A DNA stretch of 15,308 nt, taken from contig DATLFI010000276.1 of NCBI GenBank assembly GCA_035524895.1, positions 1-15,308 of the forward strand, written 5' to 3'. Positions 1 through 7,387 of the stretch are shown one piece after another. The stretch comes from DATLFI01 sp035524895 (GTDB lineage Bacteria > Acidobacteriota > Thermoanaerobaculia > Multivoradales > Multivoraceae). Within the stretch, counting starts at the first letter, position 1. Each line of letters begins with the position of its first letter. The translations under genes were made by a program, and so were the position numbers. The notes under the pieces are model-generated. The model worked only from the letters and a program-made list of their open reading frames with translations, was not told the origin of the DNA and did no database searches.

Positions 1-111
1 ACGATGAGGAGGCACGATGAGGAGCTGTGAGCGACAGGCGACGCGACCCCGGGGCGCCGATCGTGGGAACGCGTGGCGACCGAGAAAGCCTCCCGCAAGC
101 TGTTGAAGGGC

Positions 112-140
112 CCCTGGAGGATTTGGGTGGCACCTCTCTC
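112..140 (+). repeat. Dispersed repeat R, copy 1
   Basis: First of five copies of a roughly 30-bp element that begins CCCTGGAGGATTTGGG and continues with the quasi-palindrome GGTGGCACC and a pyrimidine tail (CTCTCTC). The first 24 bases are identical in all copies (112, 161, 9016, 12416, 14030), and all copies lie on the plus strand. This copy is 150 bp beyond the 3' end of vapC. It has no coding role that can be seen; frames through it read open only because it lacks stops. It resembles a REP-type or recombination-associated element, but the family is not recognised. Confidence 0.85.
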
Positions 141-160
141 CGGCAGCTTGACCGAGCGCT

Positions 161-217
161 CCCTGGAGGATTTGGGTGGCACCTCTCTCCCACCGCACCT
201 CTCTCCCACCTCTCTCC
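161..217 (+). repeat. Dispersed repeat R, copy 2, with tandem tail
   Basis: Second R copy (161-190), 20 bp after copy 1. Its tail is expanded: the 11-mer CACCTCTCTCC occurs at 180-190, 196-206 and 207-217, the first two separated by CACCG and the last two adjacent. The copy therefore ends in partial tandem duplications of its own 3' end. Similar short tandem blocks built on GGCACC occur at 4719-4758 and 14406-14437. Positions 1-260 hold no convincing gene; apart from R there is only a 13-bp direct repeat (ACGATGAGGAGGC, about 1-24). Confidence 0.8.
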
Positions 218-261
218 CTCTGGTAGTGCCCTACGCAGAAGCTCGCAGCTACTCGCTCGCG

Positions 262-693
262 TCACTCGCCAAGAGGATTCACCCAGCGCAGATCGCCGAA
301 CCGAGCGAAGTCGGCATCGGCGGAGCACAACGCCAGACCGTGCTCGATGGCGAGGGCCGCCAGATGAGCATCCATGACCAGCTTCGGGGTGATCCCTCCC
401 GGCCTCAGCAGTCGGTCGAGAACCTCCTCGTGCTCCTCACCTGGCGTCGGAAGCCAGGTCGTCTCCAAGGCAATCCACTCTCGAACCTGCTGCCAGGCCG
501 CGGCCATCGTCAGCGGACGAGGAAAGAGCCTGGTGTTCGTCGACAGCCGGAGGAATGCCAGCAGCGATGGCCAGGGGAGGCCGACGCGATCAGCGCCGTT
601 GAGCTTTCCGTCGAGCCACCGATGTGCTCGAGGGTGCTCGGGGAAGCTGCTCAGCTTTGCGTAGAGGAGCAGGTTCGCATCGACCAGGATCAA
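262..693 (-). CDS. vapC: VapC-family PIN-domain toxin
   Basis: A 143-aa PIN-domain ribonuclease, predicted toxin of a type II toxin-antitoxin pair. It begins MILVDANLLLYA, giving the first metal-binding Asp (D5). The C-terminal acidic cluster is D108 (LVMDAH) and D126/D128 (SADADF), and it ends in the FARFGDLRWVNPL pattern seen in one VapC subfamily. The second acidic residue common in other PIN proteins is not obvious in WPSLLAFLRL (41-50); in this subfamily the position is often non-acidic. The start codon is TTG, overlapping the vapB stop as TTGA (690-693), so translation is probably coupled. PIN toxins usually cut tRNA or rRNA; the target here is unknown. Length is normal and nothing indicates inactivation. 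Confidence 0.9.
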   Translation of the reverse strand: MILVDANLLLYAKLSSFPEHPRAHRWLDGKLNGADRVGLPWPSLLAFLRLSTNTRLFPRPLTMAAAWQQVREWIALETTWLPTPGEEHEEVLDRLLRPGGITPKLVMDAHLAALAIEHGLALCSADADFARFGDLRWVNPLGE

Positions 694-938
694 CGGAAGT
701 CCTCGCCCTCGGCAAAAGCGAGTAGGTCGTACACGCTGTGCACTCCCTCTACCGCCGGCTTGCCCGGGTCGAGCGGCACCGTCACGTATCGTTTCGGTTT
801 CTTCGGCGACTTCTCCGCCAGGAGCAGCCCCCGACGTAGAGCATCGTTGACGATCTGCTTGTGCGTCGCCCCCGTCCGCCGCTGAGCCGCCTTGATGGCG
901 GCAGCGACATCGGACTCGAGCGTGAGCGTGGTCCTCAT
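690..938 (-). CDS. vapB: VapB-like ribbon-helix-helix antitoxin
   Basis: An 82-aa antitoxin. The N-terminal 40 residues (MRTTLTLESDVAAAIKAAQR, then helices ending about NDALRRGL) fit a ribbon-helix-helix DNA-binding fold: a beta strand followed by two helices. The C-terminal half (LDPGKPAVEGVHSVYDLLAF) is the likely toxin-binding tail. A GTG nine bases upstream (947) is also in frame, but the ATG at 938 is preferred because a -10-like hexamer lies exactly 7 nt before it, which would put the GTG upstream of the transcript start. It overlaps vapC by 4 bp. RHH antitoxins usually repress their own promoter, and a palindrome lies in this one. Confidence 0.88.
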   Translation of the reverse strand: MRTTLTLESDVAAAIKAAQRRTGATHKQIVNDALRRGLLLAEKSPKKPKRYVTVPLDPGKPAVEGVHSVYDLLAFAEGEDFR

Positions 939-975
939 CGCGCCCACTCTAACAGCTCTGATGCTCGCGCATCAA
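939..975 (-). promoter_or_regulatory. vapBC promoter with palindromic operator candidate
   Basis: Read on the minus strand: TTGATG (975-970), an 18-nt spacer, TAGAGT (951-946), 7 nt, then the vapB ATG (938). A perfect 6-bp inverted repeat TGATGC-N4-GCATCA (959-974) overlaps the -35 hexamer and the spacer, where a VapB dimer would block polymerase. There is no Shine-Dalgarno-like sequence before the ATG, so the mRNA may be leaderless. Placement is seen in the sequence; function is inferred from how vapBC operons are generally autoregulated. Confidence 0.6.
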
Positions 976-1058
976 CTGGGTGACGCTTGGCCATCGCCAG
1001 AGAGACAATGCGACGGTCCCAGGAGCTCGTGAACCTACGAGATCGCGGAGTCCGGCCA

Positions 1059-1085
1059 GGCGCGATTCCCGCGGGAAATCGCGCC
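1059..1085. repeat. Strong inverted repeat (hairpin)
   Basis: Perfect 9-bp arms GGCGCGATT (1059-1067) and AATCGCGCC (1077-1085) around a CCCGCGGGA centre whose CCC/GGG could pair further with one bulged A. No T-run follows on either strand, so it is not a typical intrinsic terminator. It sits between vapBC and the decayed DUF2442 remnant, in sequence that does not match the intact DUF2442 copy. Confidence 0.5.
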
Positions 1086-1119
1086 CCAATGCTTCGAGAC
1101 TCAACTGACCTGTGGCTCA

Positions 1120-1189
1120 GCGGCAACTCGACGAAGATCTTCCCGCCGCGATGGACCGCGCTCACAGGTCGATCAACCAAGGTGCTCAT
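1120..1189 (-). pseudogene. DUF2442 gene remnant (5' end only)
   Basis: The first 22 or so codons (MSTLVDRPVSAVHRGGKIFV) match the intact DUF2442 protein encoded at 8412-8161 almost residue for residue. After KIFVEL all similarity stops: the reading frame stays open to 935 but its sequence no longer resembles the family, and the signature LDEDLSIRGIL is absent. The break falls near 1120, just before the hairpin at 1059-1085. The ATG overlaps the end of the upstream DUF4160 remnant in the same 17-nt arrangement as in the intact pair. This is a truncated duplicate. Confidence 0.8.
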
Positions 1190-1407
1190 ACCAGCTCCGT
1201 AGGATGACGTCGCGATTCTCGAGAGCGAGCTCCTCCGCGCGTCGAAGCTCCTGGAGTTTCAAGTCGACGGACTCGCGCAGCTCCACACCGGATTTCAGGT
1301 CGAAGACTGCTTCGCCCGCAGCCCTTCCGGACATGAACGTGGATCGGGCGATGCTCGTTGCTGTGGAAGAAGAACCGGAAGCCTTCCTTGGTGAAGATCG
1401 TCGGCAC
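1173..1407 (-). pseudogene. DUF4160 gene remnant, frameshifted
   Basis: A decayed duplicate of the DUF4160 gene at 8396-8629. It keeps the GTG start (1407), an AGGAG-type ribosome site 8 nt upstream, and the conserved MPTIFTKEGFRFFF / SNEHRPIHVHVRKG block. Between 1313 and 1321 it has one extra base, so the span is 235 nt against 234 in the intact copy. Beyond the shift the original frame is still recognisable (EAVFDLKSGVELRESVDL, then ILRSWYEHLG and stop), so the damage looks recent. As written the frame runs on to 1186 with unrelated residues. Nucleotide similarity to the intact copy extends upstream to about 1490. Confidence 0.85.
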
Positions 1408-1541
1408 CGCGTCGACTCCTACGACGAAGGCAGCTACTCGAACCGCGAAGCCCTCGACCCCGGCTGCCGGCAACGCGTCCTGCGTGCCACTAGCTGACAT
1501 CTCCGCGCCGCCGGCACCTCAATCGGGTGCGCCAGTCGTCG

Positions 1542-4500
1542 CTATGCGACGGCCGCGGCGAACTGTGCGAAAAGGTCTCCGGGCAACGCGTGCACGAGCC
1601 GCCAGGTGATCGCCATCGGCTTCTCTCCGCGGTGCTCGACGTAGTTGGCGGGACCGAGGAACCAGAAGGCACGATCGTCGACGCGGAGGCGCGCGAACAG
1701 CAGCACCGAGGAGCCCTGCGCCTTGTGGTTCTGGTAGCGGAGCCCGGTCTCGCTCTCCGCTCTCGTCACCCCCTGACTCTCCCAATGGATGAGCTCGCGC
1801 GAGATGGCGTAGTCGCGGTAGCGCGTGGTGGGAGAGAACGAGCCGCTCGATTTGTCGAGCGTGAACGCAAAGACATCGGTCCGCTGATCGGGGAGCCAGC
1901 GTACGCCGGTCTGCCAGGAGGGAATCTTCGCGCCTTGCCCGACGCCGAAGGCGCCGAGGATCTCGAGGCGGGTGTAGCGGGCATGGACCTGGAGCGGAAC
2001 GTCGGGGTGCGAAGCGAGTCGGTGGTGGAGGTGATCGACCCGATGGGAGAGCAGACCGAGAAGCTCCGCTGTTTCGGCCCGGACCTGCTGGTGGCGCCAG
2101 AGCAGATCCCAGCCCTCTTCCTCGCTGGTGTGCTTGGTGAACACCTGGTCGCCGATCTGCGCCGCCAGCATGCGCGCGAGACGCCGCTGACGCTCAGGCA
2201 GCTCAGCGATCCTCGGAGGTTGGTCGCCCAGGAGCAGCGAGCAGTACGTCGCGATCCGCTCCTCGTCGTCGACGTGTAAGAGGCGGCCCACGGCGCGGCG
2301 CAGCTCGGCCTCTCTCGGCCCTGGCTGGAGGACCTCCAGAGCGGCGCTCTGCCGCAAGTCGGACCAGCTCCGGTTGCCGGCGTAGATGTCTTCGAGCTCG
2401 AGGCCTGACTCCAACAGGTACTGCGCCAAGGTCGGGTTCGCACCACCCGCGGCGAGCTGCCTGAGCTCCTCGACCTTCGCGGGCCACTGCGACGGTATGG
2501 CGCGCCGGAGGCTCTCCAGGACCACTCGCTGCGACACGCTGTCGAGCTGCATGTGGCAGCCCGCAGGCAGCAGCGGGAAGCCCTGCTCGACCCAGCGCTC
2601 GACCTCGCGCCGGGTGCCTCCGAGCAGTGCGCGCAGACGCCGATCGAAGCGGAACTCCTGCCTGTGGAGGCCCACGAAGTCGAGCACCGTGCAGAAGGGT
2701 TTGCCGGCAGCGCACCGGAGCCCGCGGCCGAGCTGCTGCAGGAAGAGCAGGGGGCTCTCGGTCGGACGCAGGAGCAGAAGGGTGTCGACGTTCGGGAGGT
2801 CGACGCCCTCGTTGAACAGGTCGACCGAGAACAGCACGCGGATCGCGCGCGATCGCAGGGCTGCGAGCGCGTCTCGACGCTCGTCCGCGGGGCTGTCGCC
2901 CCACACGGCTGTGCTCGGGATCCCTGCCTCCCTGAACGCTCGAGCCATGAAGCGGGCGTGGTCGACACTGACGCAGAAGCCGAGCGCGCGGATCCTGCCG
3001 ACGTCGTCCACATGCTCGGAGAGGCTTTGGATGACCTGGCGCGCCCAGACGTCGTTGCCCGTCATCACGTTGCTCAAGCCTTCGACGTCGTACCCAATGC
3101 CGCGGCGCCACGGGACCTGCCTCAGGTCGAGGCCATCGTGGATCCCGTAGTAGACGAACGGAGCGAGCCGGTGCTGGTCGATCGCGTCCCAGAGCCGGAG
3201 CTCGGCCGCTATGCGACCGTCGAAGTGCCCGAGAATGTCGAGCCCGTCGCTGCGCTCGGGCGTCGCCGTCAGCCCGAGCAGCTCTTGCGGCCGAATGTGC
3301 CCGAGAAGCCTCGCGTACGACTCTGCCGCGGCGTGGTGGAACTCGTCGACGATCACGACGTCGAAGTGATCGGGTGGGAGATACTCGGTGCTGGCGGCAT
3401 GGAGGCTCTGGATCGACGCGAAGACGTGCTCGAACTCTTCCGGACGGTGGCTGCCGACCCACAGCTCGCCGAAGCTCGGGTCGCGTAGCGCGTGCCGGAA
3501 CGTAAGGAGCGATTGCTCGAGGATCTCCTTGCGGTGCGCGACGAAGAGCAGGCGCGAGCGGCGAAGGCGTTGCCGGAGCCGAGCGTAGTCGACCGCCGCC
3601 ATCACGGTCTTGCCGGTGCCGGTGGCCGCGACGAGGAGGTTGCGGTGGTGGCCGCGCTCGCGCGCCAGCGCTATCTGCTCGAGCAAGCGCTCCTGGAACG
3701 GCTCCGGTCGCAGCTCGATGGGGCTCAGGAGGAGGATGGGCCCCCTGGCGCCGTCGTGCTTCGTTTGCTCGGTGTACTCGTCCCGATCGAACGCGCGGAA
3801 GTCGCCGCCCTCCCAGTACGACTCGAACACGGCGCTGACCTTCTGCAGCAGGTCCGGGTTGCGCGCGCTCGAGGCGCGGACGTTCCACTCGAGTCCGGTG
3901 ACCTGCGCCGAGTGCGTGAGGTTGGACGATCCGATGAAGGCGGTGGAGAAACCCGACTCGCGGTGGAAGAGCCAGGCCTTGGCGTGCAGACGGGTGCTGC
4001 TGGTGTCGTACGAAACTCGAACCTGGGCGCCCAGCTCCACGAGAAGCTCGAGAGCCGCGAGCTCAGTCGATAGCGTGTAGGTAGTCGTCAGCACGCGGAG
4101 CTCGCGCCCAGACTTGCAGTGACGCAGGAGCGCAGCCTCGAGGGGACGCAGCCCGCTCCTCCGGATGAACGCCATCACGAGGTCGATGCGGTCCGCGGAG
4201 GCGATCTCCGCGAGGATCTGCCGTCCGACTCGCGGCTCGCCGGGCGCGTTGGTGAGCACGGTGGTGTCGAGCAGCGGTGTTAGCGGCTGCTCGATCTCGG
4301 CTGGCTTGCCGTCGGGTCGGCGATGCCGGATCGCTCGTAAGAGCTGCCCGGGCTCGACCGGCAGATCGATGTCGAAGGTTTCTTCCAAGTCCAGCGCGGC
4401 TTGGATTGCCTTCTGGGTCTGGGTCAGGAGCTCGCGAGCGATGACCACACCCAGGTGCGCCCGCTCCTCGTCGGGGAGCGTCGAAAGCGCACGCTCGATC

Positions 4501-4649
4501 ACCCGGGCGACGTGCAGGGCGAGACGGTCGGCGGCGTCCGCAGGATCGAGGCGCCTACGGTCGATCAGGTCGCCGGCGATCTCGGCGAGGTCGGCGGCGA
4601 GGGACTCGGTGACTAGCACCTCGTAGAGGCCCGGAGCGCGCTTCGGCAT
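1542..4649 (-). CDS. PLD nuclease / DExH helicase / DUF3427 protein, SauUSI-like type IV restriction enzyme
   Basis: A 1035-aa three-part protein. (1) An N-terminal phospholipase-D-type nuclease region (about 120-290) with the HxK...GSxxN signature: H222, K224, G240-S241, N243. (2) A superfamily-2 helicase: Walker A GTGKT (344-348), DEFH box (435-438), TATPERSDG (461-469), motif VI QQLGRGLR (638-645). (3) A C-terminal DUF3427 region (about 870-1030) with the typical DYAISRELIHWESQ and GEKPMAITWRL patterns. This order is that of SauUSI of Staphylococcus aureus, an ATP-dependent single-protein enzyme that cuts DNA carrying 5-methyl- or 5-hydroxymethylcytosine; the C-terminal domain is the presumed reader. 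The same function is inferred here, not shown. The start at 4649 is chosen over 4790 because the extra 47 residues would be read through the repeat block at 4697-4758. No methyltransferase gene is adjacent, as expected for type IV. Confidence 0.82.
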   Translation of the reverse strand: MPKRAPGLYEVLVTESLAADLAEIAGDLIDRRRLDPADAADRLALHVARVIERALSTLPDEERAHLGVVIARELLTQTQKAIQAALDLEETFDIDLPVEPGQLLRAIRHRRPDGKPAEIEQPLTPLLDTTVLTNAPGEPRVGRQILAEIASADRIDLVMAFIRRSGLRPLEAALLRHCKSGRELRVLTTTYTLSTELAALELLVELGAQVRVSYDTSSTRLHAKAWLFHRESGFSTAFIGSSNLTHSAQVTGLEWNVRASSARNPDLLQKVSAVFESYWEGGDFRAFDRDEYTEQTKHDGARGPILLLSPIELRPEPFQERLLEQIALARERGHHRNLLVAATGTGKTVMAAVDYARLRQRLRRSRLLFVAHRKEILEQSLLTFRHALRDPSFGELWVGSHRPEEFEHVFASIQSLHAASTEYLPPDHFDVVIVDEFHHAAAESYARLLGHIRPQELLGLTATPERSDGLDILGHFDGRIAAELRLWDAIDQHRLAPFVYYGIHDGLDLRQVPWRRGIGYDVEGLSNVMTGNDVWARQVIQSLSEHVDDVGRIRALGFCVSVDHARFMARAFREAGIPSTAVWGDSPADERRDALAALRSRAIRVLFSVDLFNEGVDLPNVDTLLLLRPTESPLLFLQQLGRGLRCAAGKPFCTVLDFVGLHRQEFRFDRRLRALLGGTRREVERWVEQGFPLLPAGCHMQLDSVSQRVVLESLRRAIPSQWPAKVEELRQLAAGGANPTLAQYLLESGLELEDIYAGNRSWSDLRQSAALEVLQPGPREAELRRAVGRLLHVDDEERIATYCSLLLGDQPPRIAELPERQRRLARMLAAQIGDQVFTKHTSEEEGWDLLWRHQQVRAETAELLGLLSHRVDHLHHRLASHPDVPLQVHARYTRLEILGAFGVGQGAKIPSWQTGVRWLPDQRTDVFAFTLDKSSGSFSPTTRYRDYAISRELIHWESQGVTRAESETGLRYQNHKAQGSSVLLFARLRVDDRAFWFLGPANYVEHRGEKPMAITWRLVHALPGDLFAQFAAAVA

Positions 4650-4656
4650 CGGGCGA

Positions 4657-4662
4657 ATGCTA
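4657..4662 (-). promoter_or_regulatory. -10-like hexamer of the restriction gene
   Basis: On the minus strand TAGCAT lies exactly 7 nt before the ATG at 4649, with no ribosome-binding site between. This is the same spacing as for vapB and for the gene at 7395. No good -35 hexamer is visible at 16-18 nt, so the call is weak when taken alone. Confidence 0.35.
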
Positions 4663-4696
4663 CCGGCCTGGTCGCGAGACCGCCTCACCCTAACCG

Positions 4697-4758
4697 GGTG
4701 CCACCCTTGGAAGTGGGTGGCACCTCCACCCAGGCACCTCCACCTGGCACCTCCACCA
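4697..4758. repeat. R-related hairpin and GGCACC tandem repeat
   Basis: The first part is a perfect 10-bp inverted repeat: GGTGCCACCC (4697-4706), an 8-nt loop, GGGTGGCACC (4715-4724). The second arm with its flanks (TTGGAAGTGGGTGGCACCTCC) is a diverged version of the R core. It then runs into three tandem units of GGCACCTCCACC plus one or two bases (4719-4732, 4733-4745, 4746-4758). The rest of the gene-free stretch 4650-4994 holds no recognisable gene; 4791-4816 contains a GACACCTCTTCGCCGCCGGG motif also seen in looser form near 1496 and 14368. Confidence 0.75.
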
Positions 4759-4994
4759 GGACCGCGCCCGTAGCTCGCAGCCGCAACCAACCGACACCTC
4801 TTCGCCGCCGGGAGCTCGTTCTGTGACGCGAGCGGGTGCGCACGCTGTTCGCCCTTGGCACCGATGATGCACTAGCCGCAGGAAGACGATTCGGTACGCC
4901 CGCGTCGTCGAACCTACGAAATGGGCCGGGCTGCAGTTCGCCGCCCGGATCGGCAGAGAAGTCTCGAGTAACGGAGTTTTCAGGGAGAAGAGCT

Positions 4995-5648
4995 ATGAGA
5001 TATCGCTACACGTCCACTCGTCGTCTTGCGACCGCAGTGGTCGCGACGTTCATCATCGGGGTTGCCGGTCTTTCCGCGGGCTTCGCGCAGGATCCCGCCG
5101 GCCAGGCCGAATCCTGGCGCGATCAGATCGGACCCAACGACGAACAAGTCACTGGAATCGTCGGTGCAGTGCACGAGGACACCTTCTTGTTGCAGTCACA
5201 CGGCACCACGTACTTCTTCGAGAAGCCGAGCGACGCGGCGCAGCGGGCCAATGTGAGGACCGGGAACGAAGTGCAGGTCTTCTTCGATCCTTCTGGCTAC
5301 CAGCGAGACGGTAACTCCTACCACCGCACCTCGGTAATCGCACGGACCGGCGAGTCGACTGACTTGCAGACAGCGTCGAGACCGGAAGTCGACGGCGACC
5401 CGGCAGCAGCGGGGCTGCAAAGCCGGACCTCGACACAAGCTGACCAAGCCCAAGTCTCGACCGACGCTCAGTCGACTGTCGTCACCGACGACTCGCAGCA
5501 GGATCGGACTCAGCTCGCTCAGAACGAGAACCCGGATCGGTACGACGAGCAGACTCTTCCGCAGACCGCCGGAGTGTTGCCCCTCGTCGGCCTGATGGGT
5601 CTCCTCGGACTGCTCGGCGCCGTCGCACTACGCGTCTTCCGTTCATGA
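4995..5648 (+). CDS. Secreted protein with LPQTAG-type C-terminal anchor
   Basis: A 217-aa protein of unknown function. Residues 1-31 form a signal peptide: RYRYTSTRR, a hydrophobic stretch, then cleavage near GFA|QD. Residues about 45-115 (VTGIVGAVHEDTFLLQSHG ... GNEVQVFF ... SVIA) look like a small beta-barrel, OB-like, domain. Residues 120-185 are a Gln/Asp/Thr-rich low-complexity linker. The end is LPQTAG (188-193), a roughly 19-residue hydrophobic segment and RVFRS, which is the tripartite layout of a sortase-type sorting signal (motif, membrane segment, basic tail), although the motif is LPxTA rather than LPxTG. It is therefore probably exported and held at the inner membrane or cell surface. 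The start is chosen at the ATG at 4995 with GGGAGAAG upstream; frames extending to 4836 have no signal peptide. A terminator follows. No sortase gene is in the window. Confidence 0.75.
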   Translation: MRYRYTSTRRLATAVVATFIIGVAGLSAGFAQDPAGQAESWRDQIGPNDEQVTGIVGAVHEDTFLLQSHGTTYFFEKPSDAAQRANVRTGNEVQVFFDPSGYQRDGNSYHRTSVIARTGESTDLQTASRPEVDGDPAAAGLQSRTSTQADQAQVSTDAQSTVVTDDSQQDRTQLAQNENPDRYDEQTLPQTAGVLPLVGLMGLLGLLGAVALRVFRS

Positions 5649-5717
5649 GCACGTGCTCGTTGCGATCCGGCTCCTCGTCGCGCCGAGCACATTGGTAGAG
5701 CGGGAGTCCTATGGTTG

Positions 5718-5744
5718 GGCGCGCCTCTTTGGAGGCGCGCCTTT
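5718..5744 (+). terminator. Rho-independent terminator
   Basis: Perfect 10-bp stem GGCGCGCCTC (5718-5727), TTTG loop, GAGGCGCGCC (5732-5741), then TTTCCTGTT. It lies 70 nt after the stop of the secreted-protein gene and is oriented to end its transcript. The T-run is short. The minus-strand gene beyond it may also be insulated by the stem, but no T-run follows on that strand. Confidence 0.75.
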
Positions 5745-5779
5745 CCTGTTGGGGGAGCTGGGCCTCGCGGTGCCGCTGC

Positions 5780-7192
5780 CTACCGGCTCGTCCCCTTCTT
5801 CGACTCGGAGTCGGTGATCCGGTAGAGATAACGCTCGCCGCGCAGGAACAGGTCGTCGCCGGCGATCGCCGCCGAGGCATCGAAGCGGTCGTCGAGGCGG
5901 TTGAGGGCGAGCATCTCGAGCTCGTCGCCGTCGGCGAGCACCAGGGTGACTCCTTCCTGATCGGTCACGTAGATCCGCCCGGCGGCCGCTACCGGCGAGG
6001 CGTAGACATTGCGGATCTCCCGCAGGCGCACCGCTCCCGGCCGGTCTTCGCCGGTGCTGGCGACGACCCGGGTGAGCACCCCCTGGTAGTGGCGAAGGTA
6101 GAACAGCGAGCCGCGGTAGAGCAGAGGTGACGGCACGTACGGCGCGCCCTGGTTCCGCGCCCACACGAGCTGTTCCTTGCCGGTGATGTCCCCGCGCGCA
6201 CCGGCGAGGCGGATCGCCAGCATCGCCTGCGTGTCGTAGCTGCTGCCGGCGAAGACCATGCCGTCCGCGGCCACCGGCGACGCGACGATGTTGCTCGAGA
6301 GTCCACCGTGCTCCCAGATCACCTCGCCGGTCGCGAGGTCGTAACCGCGCAAGCGATTGGTGCCGCTCACGATGACCTGGGGGCGGCCGTCGTGCTCGAC
6401 CACGATCGGTGTCGCCCACGAGGAGGGCTCGTCGCGGGGCGTGCGCCAGATCTCCTTCCCGCTCCGCTTGTCCAGGGCGAGGAGGAACGAGGGCCCCTCG
6501 TGGTCCCAATTGACGATCAGCGTGTCGCCGTAGAGAGCCGGCGAGGCGCCCTCGCCGTGACCGTGCTTGGTCTGCATGTCTCCGAGGTCGGTCTTCCAGA
6601 GCAGCTCGCCGTCCCAGTCGAGGGCGTAGAGACCATGGGAGCCGAAGAACGCGTACACGGCGCGGCCATCCGTCACCGGGGAGGCGGAGGCGAAGCTCCC
6701 AGTCTCGTGACCGCCTTCGATGGGTGTTCCCTCGCCCACCGTTCGCCGCCACGCGATGCTGCCGTCGCCCCGGTCGAGCGCCAGCACCACAAAGCGCTGG
6801 TGGCGAACGGCACGCAGGTTGTGATGCTCCCCTGGGCGCGGCTCGGGCGCTCTCGGCTCCCCCACGGCGATCGCGGTGCTCAAGAAGATCCGACTCCCCC
6901 ACACCACTGGAGTGGAGTGACCGCGCCCGGGGATCTCGACCTTCCAGGCGATGTTCTTCGACTCGCTCCACTCCACCGGTGGGTCGGCGTGGGGAGCGAC
7001 CCCGCTGCCGAGCGGCCCGCGCCACTGCGGCCAGTCCCGGGAGCCGCCGGCGTCGGCCGACGACGACGCCAGGGAGGCGAGCGCGGAAGCCAGGGCGAGC
7101 ACGAGCACCGCGCGACCCCTGTTCGGAAAAGAGCCCGCCGCCACCGGCGCCGGTCGCGCTTCTTCGGCAACGTCGACTTGGAGCGTGCTCAT
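5780..7192 (-). CDS. PQQ-binding-like beta-propeller repeat protein
   Basis: A 470-aa exported propeller protein. A hydrophobic segment at about 28-45 (AVLVLALASALASLAS) acts as a signal peptide or anchor and is followed by SADAGG. The mature part opens with WPQWRGPLGSG and KNIAWKVEIPGRGHSTPVVW, typical of PQQ-like propellers from Planctomycetes, Verrucomicrobia and Acidobacteria. Repeated blades follow with the DxxTGxxxW pattern, for example LDKRSGKEIWR, YDLATGEVIWEH and LDWDGELLWKTDL. No dehydrogenase active-site disulfide was seen, so an enzyme role is not implied; scaffold or binding functions like BamB are as likely. The ATG at 7192 is chosen; an in-frame ATG at 7216 would add eight residues. 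It stands alone on its strand and ends close to the terminator of the convergent gene. Confidence 0.85.
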   Translation of the reverse strand: MSTLQVDVAEEARPAPVAAGSFPNRGRAVLVLALASALASLASSSADAGGSRDWPQWRGPLGSGVAPHADPPVEWSESKNIAWKVEIPGRGHSTPVVWGSRIFLSTAIAVGEPRAPEPRPGEHHNLRAVRHQRFVVLALDRGDGSIAWRRTVGEGTPIEGGHETGSFASASPVTDGRAVYAFFGSHGLYALDWDGELLWKTDLGDMQTKHGHGEGASPALYGDTLIVNWDHEGPSFLLALDKRSGKEIWRTPRDEPSSWATPIVVEHDGRPQVIVSGTNRLRGYDLATGEVIWEHGGLSSNIVASPVAADGMVFAGSSYDTQAMLAIRLAGARGDITGKEQLVWARNQGAPYVPSPLLYRGSLFYLRHYQGVLTRVVASTGEDRPGAVRLREIRNVYASPVAAAGRIYVTDQEGVTLVLADGDELEMLALNRLDDRFDASAAIAGDDLFLRGERYLYRITDSESKKGTSR

Positions 7193-7381
7193 CGCGGGGC
7201 GACCTGAGCATGGCATCCTACCCGCCAACCTTTGGTATCGGCGACGAGTCTCGCCGGCCGCATGGTGCGCCTGCCGCTCTAGCGGCGGTCCCCGGCCCTC
7301 GAACACAGCCAGCGCCGGTCTAACGTCTCCACCGGCGTTTCAACGCCCCGAGGGCGCGTCACCGCACTCGAATCGAGGTCG

Positions 7382-7387
7382 TATACT
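7382..7387 (+). promoter_or_regulatory. -10 hexamer of the nucleotidyltransferase operon
   Basis: TATACT, one mismatch from TATAAT, ends 7 nt before the GTG at 7395, so transcription would start at or next to the start codon and the mRNA would be leaderless. No Shine-Dalgarno sequence is present. The -35 region (TCACCG at 7359) is poor. The divergent gap 7193-7394 holds no other recognisable feature. Confidence 0.5.

Noticed and set aside
112..217. The two adjacent R copies as a CRISPR array
   Set aside because: Only two units with a 20-bp gap, other copies are kilobases away, and there are no cas genes.
1527..4073. Long plus-strand frames opposite the restriction gene (for example 1527-2279, 2553-3488, 3492-4073)
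   Set aside because: They are antisense to a gene with complete, well-ordered motifs and show no domain of their own.
4650..4790. N-terminal extension of the restriction protein to 4790
   Set aside because: It would be translated through the hairpin/tandem repeat at 4697-4758 and has no family resemblance; the ATG at 4649 is better placed.
5709..7211. 500-aa minus-strand frame and plus-strand frames overlapping the PQQ gene
   Set aside because: Arg-rich composition and no motifs; the frame at 5780-7192 carries the propeller repeats and signal peptide.
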